Source: Alphaproteobacteria bacterium (GTDB lineage Bacteria; Pseudomonadota; Alphaproteobacteria; GCA-2731375). Taken from it: DNA of 56,276 nucleotides. The DNA lies in NCBI GenBank assembly GCA_030746635.1, contig JASLMH010000005.1:1-56276 (forward strand), in the 5' to 3' direction. The notes under the pieces are model-generated. The model did no database searches. It saw only the letters and a list, made by a program, of their open reading frames with translations, and was not told the DNA's origin. Position numbers and translations under genes: made by a program. How positions within the stretch are numbered: the stretch's first letter is position 1; every line of letters starts with the position of its first letter. This document shows positions 8,463-17,714 of the stretch, one piece after another.

Positions 8463-10391
8463 GTGAACAATTTCAGCCGTAACATCGCCCTGTGGGTGAT
8501 CATCGCGTTGCTTGTGTTGGCGCTTTTCAACCTCTTCCAGGGTCCGGCTTCGCGCGGTCCCAGCACAAATCTGCCGTATTCCCAGTTCCTTTCCGAGGTC
8601 GAGGCCGGACAAATTCGCGACGTTACCATCCAGGGCAACTCGATCGACGGCCACTACACGGGCGGCAACGCCTTCAATTCCTACGCTCCCAACGATCCCG
8701 ATCTGGTGCGCAAGCTGAATCAGCATGGTGTCACCATTTCCGCCGCGCCTGACGAGGAAGGCTCGCCGACGCTGTTCGCGATCCTGTTGAACTGGTTCCC
8801 GATGCTGCTGTTGATCGGCGTCTGGATCTTCTTCATGCGGCAGATGCAGTCGGGCGGCGGCAAGGCGATGGGCTTCGGCAAGTCGAAGGCCCGCCTGCTG
8901 ACCGAACGCCAGGGCCGGGTGACCTTCGATGACGTCGCCGGTATCGACGAAGCCAAGGATGAGTTGGAGGAGATCGTCGAGTTCCTGAAGGATCCGCAGA
9001 AATTCCAGCGTTTGGGCGGACGGATCCCCAAGGGTGCGCTGCTGGTCGGACCGCCGGGAACCGGCAAGACGCTGTTGGCCCGCGCCATTGCCGGCGAAGC
9101 CAATGTGCCGTTTTTTACCATCTCCGGCTCTGATTTCGTCGAGATGTTCGTCGGTGTCGGCGCTAGCCGGGTCCGCGACATGTTCGAACAGGCCAAGAAG
9201 AACGCGCCCTGCATCATTTTCATCGACGAGATCGATGCCGTTGGCCGCCATCGCGGTGCCGGTTTGGGCGGCGGCAACGACGAGCGCGAACAGACCCTGA
9301 ACCAATTGCTGGTGGAAATGGACGGCTTCGAGACGAACGAAGGCGTGATCCTGATCGCCGCCACCAACCGTCCCGACGTGCTGGATCCGGCGCTGTTGCG
9401 GCCCGGCCGTTTCGACCGTCAGGTGGTGGTGCCCAACCCCGACATCCTGGGCCGCGAGAAGATCCTGAAAGTGCATATGCGCAAGGTGCCGATGGCCCCC
9501 GATGTCGAGTCCCGCACCATTGCCCGCGGCACCCCGGGTTTCTCCGGCGCCGACCTGGCCAACCTGGTGAACGAGGCCGCCCTGTTGGCGGCGCGCAAGA
9601 ACCGCCGGGTCGTCACCATGGCGGAGTTCGAGGAGGCCAAGGACAAGGTGATGATGGGCTCCGAGCGTCGCTCGATGGTGATGACCGAGGAAGAAAAGGA
9701 ACTCACCGCCTATCACGAGGCCGGGCACGCCCTGGTCGGTTTGCTCGTCAAGGGCAACGATCCCCTGCACAAGGTTACGATCATTCCGCGCGGCCGCGCC
9801 CTGGGCGTGACCATGAACCTGCCCGAGCACGACAAATACGGCTTCAAGAAAAGCGAAATCCTCGCCAAGCTGGCCATGGCCTTCGGTGGTCGCGTCGCCG
9901 AAATACTGATCTACGGGCTGGAGAACGTCACCACCGGTGCCGGCGAGGACATCAATCAGGCCACCGGTTGGGCCCGGCGCATGGTCACGGAATGGGGCAT
10001 GAGCGAGAAGTTAGGGCCCTTGCGCTATTCCGAGAATGAACAGGAAATCTTCCTCGGCCATTCGGTGACACAGCGCAAGAACGTCTCGGACGCCACCGCC
10101 AAATTGATCGACGATGAAGTACGGCGCATCATCGAAGAGGCGGAAGCCAAGGCCATGGAAGTGCTGAAGGAACATCTCGACGATCTGGACAGCCTCGCCA
10201 AGGCGCTGTTGGAGTACGAGACCCTGAGCGGCGAGGAGGTCAAGCAATTGCTGCGCGGCGAGGCGATCAGCCGGCCGGAGGAATCCGAACCGCCGGAAGA
10301 TTCTGCCGCCGCGACCTCGGTACCGCCGTCCAGCAAGAAGAAGCCGGGCGGCCCGGGCGGGCTGGCGCCCGAGCCGCAGCCCGGTTCCTGA
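8463..10391 (+). CDS. ftsH: ATP-dependent zinc metalloprotease FtsH
   Basis: FtsH is a membrane-anchored AAA+ protease that degrades misfolded membrane proteins and regulatory proteins. The start is GTG, preceded by GAGAAGGAAG, and gives the alphaproteobacterial N-terminus MNNFSRN. Membrane segments lie at about 8-25 and 104-124. Walker A GPPGTGKT is at 196-203, Walker B IIFIDEID at about 251-258, the SRH segment lies around 299-320, and the zinc-binding HEAGH is at 418-422. The 642-residue length is normal. The Pro/Ser-rich C-terminal tail is variable in the family. I see no convincing heat-shock promoter in the 139-base gap upstream. Confidence 0.98.
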   Translation: MNNFSRNIALWVIIALLVLALFNLFQGPASRGPSTNLPYSQFLSEVEAGQIRDVTIQGNSIDGHYTGGNAFNSYAPNDPDLVRKLNQHGVTISAAPDEEGSPTLFAILLNWFPMLLLIGVWIFFMRQMQSGGGKAMGFGKSKARLLTERQGRVTFDDVAGIDEAKDELEEIVEFLKDPQKFQRLGGRIPKGALLVGPPGTGKTLLARAIAGEANVPFFTISGSDFVEMFVGVGASRVRDMFEQAKKNAPCIIFIDEIDAVGRHRGAGLGGGNDEREQTLNQLLVEMDGFETNEGVILIAATNRPDVLDPALLRPGRFDRQVVVPNPDILGREKILKVHMRKVPMAPDVESRTIARGTPGFSGADLANLVNEAALLAARKNRRVVTMAEFEEAKDKVMMGSERRSMVMTEEEKELTAYHEAGHALVGLLVKGNDPLHKVTIIPRGRALGVTMNLPEHDKYGFKKSEILAKLAMAFGGRVAEILIYGLENVTTGAGEDINQATGWARRMVTEWGMSEKLGPLRYSENEQEIFLGHSVTQRKNVSDATAKLIDDEVRRIIEEAEAKAMEVLKEHLDDLDSLAKALLEYETLSGEEVKQLLRGEAISRPEESEPPEDSAAATSVPPSSKKKPGGPGGLAPEPQPGS

Positions 10392-10511
10392 CCGGGGAGC
10401 ACGGCCCTGACCGACCGCGCCGACGCGCTTATCGACACGTCCGTCGAAACTGTTTATCTGTCACCAATTCTGTCCACCACCGATGGCGCCGGGCCGACGA
10501 CGGCCGACGAT

Positions 10512-11444
10512 TTGCCGTTCAGCCATTGTCATCTGATCCGGCGCGGCGCCGATGGCCGGGGCCGGTGGCAACAATTGTCGGCGGCCGAGGCCAAACGTTG
10601 CGCACCTGAGTGTTTCCGCCGACTGTTCGAAGCACGGCCGGCCCGAGCAAGGGTGATGGGCATCATCAACGTGACGCCGGACAGTTTCTTCGACGGCGGC
10701 CGCACCGATACGGCCGAGGCCGCCATCGCCAGGGGCCGTCAATTGGCGGCGGAGGGCGCCGATATCCTGGATATCGGTGGCGAATCCACCCGGCCGGGGG
10801 CCGATCCGGTGCCGATGGCGGTGGAACTGGCGCGGGTCATCCCGGTCATCGAGGCTCTGGCGACGCTCGGCCCGACGCTGTCCGTCGATACGCGCAGGGC
10901 CGAAGTGATGGTGCGGGCGGTCGCCGCCGGCGCCACCATGATCAACGACGTCAGCGCCCTAAGCCATGATCCGGAAAGCCTGGCCCGGGCGGCCGAATTG
11001 GCGGTACCGGTGGTGCTGATGCACAGCCGCGGCACGCCCGAAACCATGACCGGGCTGACCGACTATGCGGACGTAACACTGGACGTTTACGACGACCTGG
11101 AAGGTCGTATAGCCGCCTGCCAAGTGGCGGGCATCGACCGCGGCCGGTTGATCATCGATCCGGGTCTCGGTTTCGCCAAGACCGCGGGGCAAAGTGCGGA
11201 GTTGCTGCGCCGGCTGGCGGTGCTGCACGGCCTGGGCTGTCCCGTGCTGGTCGGCGCCTCGCGCAAGAGCTTTCTGGTGCCGCTGGCCGGCGGCGACAAG
11301 GCCGAAGAACGCCTGCCGGCGTCGCTGGCGGCGGCGATCTGGGCCGCCAGCCAAGGCGCGGCGATCCTGCGGGTGCATGACGTGGCGGCCACCGTGCGGG
11401 CGCTGGCCACCCATCGCGCCCTGGCGGGCGCGCCGGTGCAATAG
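10512..11444 (+). CDS. folP: Dihydropteroate synthase FolP
   Basis: FolP condenses 4-aminobenzoate with 6-hydroxymethyl-dihydropterin diphosphate in folate synthesis and is the sulfonamide target. The TIM-barrel signatures are clear: MGIINVTPDSFFDGG near the start, DIGGESTRPGA, then VSVDT-type and MINDVSA segments, DPGLGF and GASRKSF. The listed start is the TTG at 10512. The reading frame is open back to 10392, and the residues VYLSP encoded upstream resemble the N-terminal extension seen in related alphaproteobacterial enzymes. Translation may therefore begin at a CTG at 10407, which has GGGGAG 7 bases before it. The start is uncertain, but the function is not. Confidence 0.9.
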   Translation: MPFSHCHLIRRGADGRGRWQQLSAAEAKRCAPECFRRLFEARPARARVMGIINVTPDSFFDGGRTDTAEAAIARGRQLAAEGADILDIGGESTRPGADPVPMAVELARVIPVIEALATLGPTLSVDTRRAEVMVRAVAAGATMINDVSALSHDPESLARAAELAVPVVLMHSRGTPETMTGLTDYADVTLDVYDDLEGRIAACQVAGIDRGRLIIDPGLGFAKTAGQSAELLRRLAVLHGLGCPVLVGASRKSFLVPLAGGDKAEERLPASLAAAIWAASQGAAILRVHDVAATVRALATHRALAGAPVQ

Positions 11445-11521
11445 CGCTGCACGGTCGCCACCGCCTGTGCTAGTTTCCCGCCGGCAGGCCGGCTGAACGT
11501 CAAGGAATCGCGAGAAGGCGC

Positions 11522-12874
11522 ATGCAGCGGAAATTCTTCGGAACCGACGGCATCAGGGGTGCCGCCAATTCCTGGCCGATGACGGCCGAGATCGCCGTTC
11601 GCGCCGGCATGGCGGCGGGACTGCAATTCACCCGGGGCGACCACCGCCACCGGGTGGTCATCGGCAAGGATACCCGGCTGTCGGGCTACATGATCGAGCC
11701 GGCCCTGACCGCCGGCTTCACCTCGGTGGGCATGGACGTGATACTGGTCGGGCCGATGCCGACGCCAGCCGTGGCGATGCTGACGCGCAGCCTGCGGGCC
11801 GATCTTGGGGTGATGATATCGGCCTCGCACAACCCCTTCGCCGACAATGGTATCAAGTTGTTCGGCCCCGACGGCTACAAGCTCTCGGACAAGATCGAAA
11901 GCGAGATCGAGAGCCGCATGCAAGCCGATATCTCGCCGCATCTCGCCGATCCGGCCGATCTGGGCCGGGCGATGCGCCTGGACGACGCGCCCGGCCGCTA
12001 TATCGAGGCGGTGAAGGCGACCTTCCCCGCCGATCGGCGGCTGGACGGCCTGAAGATCATCATCGATTGCGCCAACGGCGCCGCCTACAAGGTGGCCCCC
12101 ACCGTGTTGTGGGAATTGGAAGCCGAGGTGGTGCCCGTCGGCGTCGAGCCGGACGGCTTCAACATCAACAAGGACTGTGGCTCGGTACATAGCGAATACA
12201 TGCGGGAGCAAGTGGTTGCCCATGGCGCCGATGTCGGCATCGCGCTCGACGGCGATGCCGATCGGCTGATCCTGGCCGACGAGCACGGCCAAGTGGTCGA
12301 CGGCGATCAACTGATGGCGGCGATCGCCGACCACTGGCTGGAAACCGGTCACTTGCGCGGCGGCGGCGTCGTCGCCACCGTGATGTCCAATCTGGGCCTG
12401 GAACGCCATCTCACGGACAAGGGCCTGCATATGGAGCGCACCCAGGTCGGTGACCGCTATGTGGTCGAGCACATGCGCCGGCATGGCTTCAACGTCGGCG
12501 GCGAACAGTCGGGCCATATCATCCTGTCCGATTTCGGCACCACCGGCGATGGCCTGGTCGCCGCGCTGCAGGTGCTGGCCCTGGTGGTTGCCGAGGGGCG
12601 CCCGGTCAGCCAGGTTTGCCGCCGCTTTCAGCCGGTGCCGCAATTGTTGAAGAACGTGCGCTACAACGGCGCCTCGCCGCTCGACAAGCCCAACGTCTCG
12701 GATGCCATCGCGGCCCAGGGCGGCCGCCTGGGCGACGGCGGCCGCCTGGTCATCCGGCCTTCGGGCACCGAGCCACTGATCCGCATCATGGCCGAGGGCG
12801 ACGACGATGCCCTGATCCACCAGGTGGTCGACGAACTCGCCGAGGTGATCGAGGCCGCCGCCGGAGAGGGTTGA
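11522..12874 (+). CDS. glmM: Phosphoglucosamine mutase GlmM
   Basis: GlmM converts glucosamine-6-phosphate to glucosamine-1-phosphate, feeding UDP-GlcNAc and so peptidoglycan, LPS and the sugar locus downstream. The 450-residue product begins with the family-typical [11 protein letters not shown]. The phosphorylated serine is Ser102 in SASHNP, the Mg-binding loop DGDADR is at about 243-248, the sugar loop GGEQSGH at about 327-333, and the phosphate loop RPSGTEP near residue 415. The position after ftsH and folP is the classic arrangement. The stop overlaps the thiD start. Confidence 0.98.
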   Translation: MQRKFFGTDGIRGAANSWPMTAEIAVRAGMAAGLQFTRGDHRHRVVIGKDTRLSGYMIEPALTAGFTSVGMDVILVGPMPTPAVAMLTRSLRADLGVMISASHNPFADNGIKLFGPDGYKLSDKIESEIESRMQADISPHLADPADLGRAMRLDDAPGRYIEAVKATFPADRRLDGLKIIIDCANGAAYKVAPTVLWELEAEVVPVGVEPDGFNINKDCGSVHSEYMREQVVAHGADVGIALDGDADRLILADEHGQVVDGDQLMAAIADHWLETGHLRGGGVVATVMSNLGLERHLTDKGLHMERTQVGDRYVVEHMRRHGFNVGGEQSGHIILSDFGTTGDGLVAALQVLALVVAEGRPVSQVCRRFQPVPQLLKNVRYNGASPLDKPNVSDAIAAQGGRLGDGGRLVIRPSGTEPLIRIMAEGDDDALIHQVVDELAEVIEAAAGEG

Positions 12875-13668
12875 TGCGCGGCCGGGTGTTGATCGTTGCC
12901 GGCTCCGATTCCGGCGGCGGCGCGGGTATTCAAGCCGACATCAAGACGGTGACGGCGCTTGGCGGCTATGCCGCCACGGCGATCACCGCCCTAACGGCAC
13001 AGGACACCAATACCGTCCATGCCGTCCACGAAGTGCCGCCCGAGTTCGTCACCAGGCAGATCGAGGTCGTATTGGGCGACATCGGCGCCGATGCCATCAA
13101 GACCGGCATGTTGCATCGCACCGAGGTTCTGGACGCGGTCACCGACGCGCTTGAGCGATTGGCGCCGGATGTGCCCCTGGTGGTCGATCCGGTAATGGTG
13201 GCCAAGGGCGGGGCGACGCTGCTGGACGAGGACACTCGGGGCGTGCTGCGCCAGAAGCTGATCCCCCGCGCCACGGTGTTGACGCCCAACCTGCCGGAGG
13301 CGGAGATCCTGACCGGTAGGGCCGTGGCCGACGAGGCGGCAATGGCGGCGGCCGGCCGGGCGCTACTGGAATTTGGCGCTGGTGCGGTGTTGATGAAGGG
13401 CGGGCACCTGCCAGGGAAAGAAATCGTCGACCTGCTGGTGACGGCCGACGGCGAGAGGCGCTTCACCTCGCGCCGCATCGACACCCGACACACCCATGGT
13501 ACTGGTTGCAGCCTGGCTTCGGCCGTGGCCTGCGGGCTGGCGCAAGGCTTGGCCATCGAACCGGCGGTGGCGCGGGCCCGGGACTATGTCGCCGAGGCGA
13601 TCCGCCGTGCCCCGGGTTTCGGGCACGGCCACGGACCGCTGAACCATGCCCACACCGTGGCGACCTAG
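12874..13668 (+). CDS. thiD: Hydroxymethylpyrimidine/phosphomethylpyrimidine kinase ThiD
   Basis: ThiD phosphorylates HMP and HMP-P in thiamine biosynthesis. The 264-residue product has the ribokinase-like fold signatures: IAGSDSGGGAGIQADIKT-type start at about 6-25, ALTAQDT, DPVMVAKGG, LTPNLPEAE and the anion-hole motif HTHGTGCSLASA near residue 208. I chose the ATG at 12874 because it overlaps the glmM stop as TGATG, and it leaves the first beta strand directly at the N-terminus. No other thiamine gene is nearby. Confidence 0.96.
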   Translation: MRGRVLIVAGSDSGGGAGIQADIKTVTALGGYAATAITALTAQDTNTVHAVHEVPPEFVTRQIEVVLGDIGADAIKTGMLHRTEVLDAVTDALERLAPDVPLVVDPVMVAKGGATLLDEDTRGVLRQKLIPRATVLTPNLPEAEILTGRAVADEAAMAAAGRALLEFGAGAVLMKGGHLPGKEIVDLLVTADGERRFTSRRIDTRHTHGTGCSLASAVACGLAQGLAIEPAVARARDYVAEAIRRAPGFGHGHGPLNHAHTVAT

Positions 13669-13686
13669 CAATCGGACGGGATCGGC

Positions 13687-14184
13687 GTGAGTGACGAGGG
13701 CCGCAGCCGCAGCTACGCCTGGGAGGACCCGTCGGCCCATTGGTCGCGCCTCGGCGACCTGACGGGGCTGGAATATCTGTCCGTGATACTGAATGGCGAG
13801 GTGCCGCCGCCGCCGGTTGCCGTGGCCATGCGCTTGCGCCTGACCGAGGTGTCCGAGGGCCGGGTTGTTTATGCCGGCCTGCCGGGCGAGGACTTCGGCA
13901 ACGACGTCGGTTCGATCCAGGGCGGCTGGCTGGCCGCGCTGATCGACGCGGCGATCGGCAGCGCGGTGCACTCGACCCTGCCCAAGGGTGCGCGCTACAC
14001 CACCCTGGAACTGAAGGTGAATTTCGTGCGGGCGGTGATGCCGGGCAGCGGTGAGATGACCTGCACCGCCGAGACCGTGCATGCCGGCCGGCGCACCGCC
14101 ACCGCCCGGGCGCGGGTCGAGGACGCCGCCGGCAAACTGTACGCCCACGCCACCACTACCTGTCTGGTCATCCCGGCGGAATGA
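13687..14184 (+). CDS. PaaI/YdiI-type hotdog thioesterase
   Basis: This 165-residue hotdog-fold protein resembles the PaaI group of acyl-CoA thioesterases. The motif GNDVGSIQGGWLAALIDAAI at about 76-95 corresponds to the HGG-containing active helix of the group, with QGG here in place of HGG. TTLELKVNFVRAV follows at about 103-115. The start is GTG. The stop overlaps the ATG of the MFS gene (ATGA), so the two are probably cotranscribed. The substrate cannot be read from the sequence. The His-to-Gln change is known in some members, so activity may persist. Confidence 0.8.
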   Translation: MSDEGRSRSYAWEDPSAHWSRLGDLTGLEYLSVILNGEVPPPPVAVAMRLRLTEVSEGRVVYAGLPGEDFGNDVGSIQGGWLAALIDAAIGSAVHSTLPKGARYTTLELKVNFVRAVMPGSGEMTCTAETVHAGRRTATARARVEDAAGKLYAHATTTCLVIPAE

Positions 14185-15425
14185 GCGGCAGCGCCGAGAC
14201 GCCCGCCCCGCCCAGCCTGAGCCGCTGGCGCCAGCGCGGGCTGATCCTCATTCTGGGCACCCTGACCGCCTTCGGACCGATGTCGATCGACATGTACCTG
14301 CCGAGCCTGCCGGCCATGGCGGCCGATCTGGCGGCGTCCAGCGGCGCGGTCCAGATGACGCTGAGCAGTTTCTTCATCGGCATGGGCGCGGGGCAGTTGA
14401 TCTATGGTCCGCTGTCCGACCGTTTTGGCCGGCGTCGGGTGCTGCTATCGGGCATCGTGCTGTACATCCTGACCAGCATCCTGTGCGCGGTCAGTGGCGG
14501 CGTCTGGCAATTGATCGGACTGCGCCTGTTGCAGGCCATGGGCGGCAGCGCCGCCAGTGTGGTCGCCCGGGCGATGGTGCGCGATTTCTTTGCCGGCAAC
14601 CAGGCCGCGCGGGTGCTGTCGCTGATCATGCTGGTGATGGGGATGGCGCCCTTGGTGGCGCCCCTGATCGGCGGCTATGTGCTGATCTGGTTCGGCTGGC
14701 GGGGGGTCTTCTGGGTGCTGGCCGGATTCGCCGTCGGCTGCCTGGTCCTGGTTCTGACCTCGCTGGAGGAGAGCCACCCCCCGGAGCGACGGGTCCGATA
14801 TGGCCTGTTCGGCACGGTCCGAACCTATTTTCGGATTCTCAGCCATCGCCGGGCTTGCGGCTATCTGCTCTCCAGTGCCCTAGCCTATGCCGGCATGTTC
14901 GCCTTCTTCGCCGGATCACCGTTCGTCTACATCCGGCTGTTCGAAGTCGCGCCGGAACACTATGGCTTTCTGTTCGGCAGCAACATTATCGGAATGATGG
15001 CGCTGTCACTGTGGAACAGCCGCGTCGTCCTACGCTTCGGTGCCCATCGTTTGTTCGCCGTGGGCACGGTCATCGTCGCGGTGTCCGGATTGGTCCTGCT
15101 GCTGAACGTCGTAGCGGGATTCGGCGGCTTGCCCGGCATCGTGGTGCCGCTGTTCTGCTATATTGCCTCGCTCGGCCTAATCGGCGCGAACGGCCTGGCC
15201 CGCGCGCTTGATTATTTTCCATTGACCGCCGGAACCGTCTCCGCCCTCTCGGGCGGCTCGAGCTTCGGCGTCGGCGCCCTGGCCGCCATGGCTGTCGGCG
15301 CCTTTCGGCAGACCGATGCCTTGCCGATGGCCGCGATCATTGCCGCAGCAGGAATCTCCACCTTGGCCGTGCAATACTATATGACCGGCGATAGCGCCGC
15401 AGACCTGGAGACGGGCCATGGATAA
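14181..15425 (+). CDS. MFS drug-resistance transporter, Bcr/CflA type
   Basis: This is a 12-segment major facilitator of 414 residues. The segment MSIDMYLPSLPAMA at about 34-47 is the signature of the Bcr/CflA drug:proton antiporter group. The MFS motif GPLSDRFGRRRVLL is at about 76-89, and RAMVRDFF follows. These pumps export small amphiphilic drugs or sulfonamides, and some export amino acids or siderophores. It overlaps the upstream thioesterase by 4 bases, and the following methyltransferase starts 8 bases before its end, which suggests a three-gene unit. The real substrate is unknown. Confidence 0.9.
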   Translation: MSGSAETPAPPSLSRWRQRGLILILGTLTAFGPMSIDMYLPSLPAMAADLAASSGAVQMTLSSFFIGMGAGQLIYGPLSDRFGRRRVLLSGIVLYILTSILCAVSGGVWQLIGLRLLQAMGGSAASVVARAMVRDFFAGNQAARVLSLIMLVMGMAPLVAPLIGGYVLIWFGWRGVFWVLAGFAVGCLVLVLTSLEESHPPERRVRYGLFGTVRTYFRILSHRRACGYLLSSALAYAGMFAFFAGSPFVYIRLFEVAPEHYGFLFGSNIIGMMALSLWNSRVVLRFGAHRLFAVGTVIVAVSGLVLLLNVVAGFGGLPGIVVPLFCYIASLGLIGANGLARALDYFPLTAGTVSALSGGSSFGVGALAAMAVGAFRQTDALPMAAIIAAAGISTLAVQYYMTGDSAADLETGHG

Positions 15426-16449
15426 GATGCAGTTCGACGGCGTCAGCCTGGCAGATGACGACCTGAGGGAACGATCGTCCTGCCCGGTCTGTCAGGGGAC
15501 GGCGTTCCGTTTTCTCACCACGGCGCCGTTCAATCGCCGCGCCTTGCGCTATGACCTTTGCGCCGACTGCGGCAGCGCCGTGATGAACCCGGCGCCAAGC
15601 CAGGACTGGTACAACGCCTTTTACGCGGGCCACTTCTGGGAGCACAAGGCGCGCAAGGACAAGACCACCGCCGAGACCTACGGCAGGATGTGGCGCAAGG
15701 CCCTGGCCCGCGGCCGAAAACTGACCGGTTTCCTGAACCAGGCCGGTTTCGCGCCGGCATCCGATGGCCGGGTGCTGGAGATCGGCTGCGGCTACGGCAT
15801 CGTTGGCGGCACCGTCGCCCGCCAGATCGGCGCCGCCTCCCTCGGGGTCGAGCCGTCGATTGCCGCCTCGGCGATGGCGCGGGCGTATTTCGGCACCGAG
15901 ATCGTGGCCGCCCACATGGACGAATTGGCCGAGCGGCAAGATCTGGAGCCATTCGACCTGATCATCTTTTCCTATGTGCTGGAGAACATCGTCGACCCGG
16001 ACAAGGCGATGGCGACCGCGCGGACGCTGCTGCGGCCGGGCGGCGCGGTGCTGATCGACACCGCGAACCTGTCGGTCGCGCCCGGGCTCGGCATCTATCA
16101 TCCGGCGGCCTTTTCCCGCCTCGGCCTGGAGCGTCTGCTGACCCGCCATGGTTTGCGGCCCAGGGCGCAGGTGAAAACCGGGGCGCCGAGTTCGTGTCTC
16201 CGTCGGCTCTATTTGACGGTACTGGCGGACCTCGGTGACGATGCGTCGTCAGCCAAGACGGCGCGACCGGCTTCGGTCGCGGGCGTGAAGCTGGCCTGGT
16301 TCGGCTCCCGTTTGCAGCGCCTGCCGCCCCTGAAGCGTTTGGATGGCTGGTTGAGCCGGCGCGCCTTCCGACTGTCCGACGACGACGAGCGCTATCTTGA
16401 TGGCGTAATGAAGGCCGTTGACGGCAAGCAGACAGCGACCCCCGATTAA
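15418..16449 (+). CDS. Zinc-ribbon class I SAM methyltransferase (copy 1)
   Basis: The 343-residue protein begins with a zinc-ribbon-like module (CPVC at about 22-25 and CADC at about 45-48). A class I Rossmann methyltransferase domain follows, with VLEIGCGYG at about 119-127 and VLENIVDPDKAM in the post-II region. This architecture is typical of C-methyltransferase-like proteins in sugar and polysaccharide gene sets. It is a clear paralogue of the gene at 42669-43751 in the surface-polysaccharide locus: both have SCP.C, a WY...FYAGHFWE/LYAHSFWE segment, WRK(A/G)L and VLENIVD. An ATG at 15427 is an alternative start. The acceptor is unknown. Confidence 0.8.
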   Translation: MDKMQFDGVSLADDDLRERSSCPVCQGTAFRFLTTAPFNRRALRYDLCADCGSAVMNPAPSQDWYNAFYAGHFWEHKARKDKTTAETYGRMWRKALARGRKLTGFLNQAGFAPASDGRVLEIGCGYGIVGGTVARQIGAASLGVEPSIAASAMARAYFGTEIVAAHMDELAERQDLEPFDLIIFSYVLENIVDPDKAMATARTLLRPGGAVLIDTANLSVAPGLGIYHPAAFSRLGLERLLTRHGLRPRAQVKTGAPSSCLRRLYLTVLADLGDDASSAKTARPASVAGVKLAWFGSRLQRLPPLKRLDGWLSRRAFRLSDDDERYLDGVMKAVDGKQTATPD

Positions 16450-16553
16450 CCCCTATCGCGATCCGCGACATCGCCGGAAAGCCGCCATGTCGCCAGCCGT
16501 CCAATTCCATGGCATCTTTCAAGGCTGGCAAGGCAACAGAAACGGCGCGGGCC

Positions 16554-17708
16554 ATGACCCTGCATTTCGATCGGGCGGAATTCGAAGAACGGCAACGGCG
16601 GGCCCGCGCGGCCCTGGCCGAGGCCGGGTTGGATGGACTGCTGATCTTTCGCCAGGAGAGCATGTACTACCTGACCGGCTATGACACCTTCGGCTACTGC
16701 TTTTTCCAATGCCTGTATCTCGGCGCCGACGGCGTCCTGGCCCTACTGACCCGAGCACCCGACCTGCGTCAGGCCGAGCAAACCTCGATCATCGACGATA
16801 TCCGAATCTGGCGCGACGACGACAACGCCGATCCGGCCGGGGATCTGCGGCGAATGCTGGCGGACCTCGGTTGCCAGGGGAAGCGCCTGGGCGTCGAGTA
16901 CGAGGCGGCTGGCTTGACGGCGGCGAACGGCAAACGGCTGGAGGCGGCGCTGTCGGATTGGTGCAAGCTGCGCGATGCCTCGGACCTGGTAAACGAACTG
17001 CGCGTCGTCAAAGGCGCGGCGGAACTGTCCTATGTCCGGCGGGCCGCCGAGCTGGCCGACCAGGCGTTGGATCTGGCTGTACGGATGGCCAGGCCGGGCG
17101 CATTCGAGGGCGATATCCTGGCCGCCATGCAGGGCGCTGTATTCCGGGGCGGCGGCGACTATCCGGGCAATGCCTTCATCATCGGCTCGGGGCCGGGGGC
17201 GTTGCTGTGCCGCTACCATGCCGGGCGCCGACAGCTATCGGCGCAAGACCAACTGACCCTGGAGTTCGCCGGCAGCTATCGTCATTACCACGCCTGTTTG
17301 ATGCGGACCCTGTTGATCGGCGAGGCCGATCCGGCCCATGTCGAGATGCATGCGATCTGCCACGAGGCGTTGGAAGCCTGTATCGATCAATTACGTCCGG
17401 GACGCACCGCCGGCGAGGTGTTCACCGCTCATGCCGATGTGCTGGACCGGTCCGGCTTTGGCGATCATCGACTGAACGCCTGTGGCTATTCCCTGGGCGC
17501 CACCTATCCGCCGGTCTGGATGGATCGGCCGATGTTCTTCGCCGACAGCCCCTTCGTGCTGGCCGCCGGCATGGTGTTCTTCCTGCACATCATCCTGATG
17601 GACAGCCCGAACGAGCGGGCGATGACCTTGGGCACGACGGTCGAGATCACCGACGGGGGGCCCAGCCTGTTGAGCCGGGCGCCGCTGGATTTGGTGGTCA
17701 ACGGCTGA
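16554..17708 (+). CDS. Creatinase-like M24 (Xaa-Pro dipeptidase) family protein
   Basis: The protein has the two-domain creatinase/prolidase layout: an N-terminal domain (about 1-135, with GLDGLLIFRQESMYYLTGYD) and a pita-bread C-terminal domain. I chose the ATG at 16554 (384 residues) because homologues of this type start close to LHF.RAEF; an upstream ATG at 16509 has no better ribosome site. The usual metal ligands of M24 enzymes look absent or altered: the first Asp region reads LEFAGSYRHYHACL, and the late Glu region reads VFFLHII. That points to creatinase or ectoine-hydrolase-like C-N hydrolysis without the dinuclear metal site. The substrate is unknown. Confidence 0.75.
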   Translation: MTLHFDRAEFEERQRRARAALAEAGLDGLLIFRQESMYYLTGYDTFGYCFFQCLYLGADGVLALLTRAPDLRQAEQTSIIDDIRIWRDDDNADPAGDLRRMLADLGCQGKRLGVEYEAAGLTAANGKRLEAALSDWCKLRDASDLVNELRVVKGAAELSYVRRAAELADQALDLAVRMARPGAFEGDILAAMQGAVFRGGGDYPGNAFIIGSGPGALLCRYHAGRRQLSAQDQLTLEFAGSYRHYHACLMRTLLIGEADPAHVEMHAICHEALEACIDQLRPGRTAGEVFTAHADVLDRSGFGDHRLNACGYSLGATYPPVWMDRPMFFADSPFVLAAGMVFFLHIILMDSPNERAMTLGTTVEITDGGPSLLSRAPLDLVVNG

Positions 17709-17714
17709 GCCACC

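Noticed and set aside
8343-9830. Long open reading frame antisense to ftsH
   Set aside because: It has no family signature and lies wholly inside a certain gene. High GC removes stop codons from the opposite strand, and the ftsH frame shows all conserved motifs.
11087-12820. 577-codon open frame antisense to folP and glmM
   Set aside because: It is rich in His, Gln, Arg and Ala, as typical for non-coding GC-rich frames, and both overlapped genes are secure.
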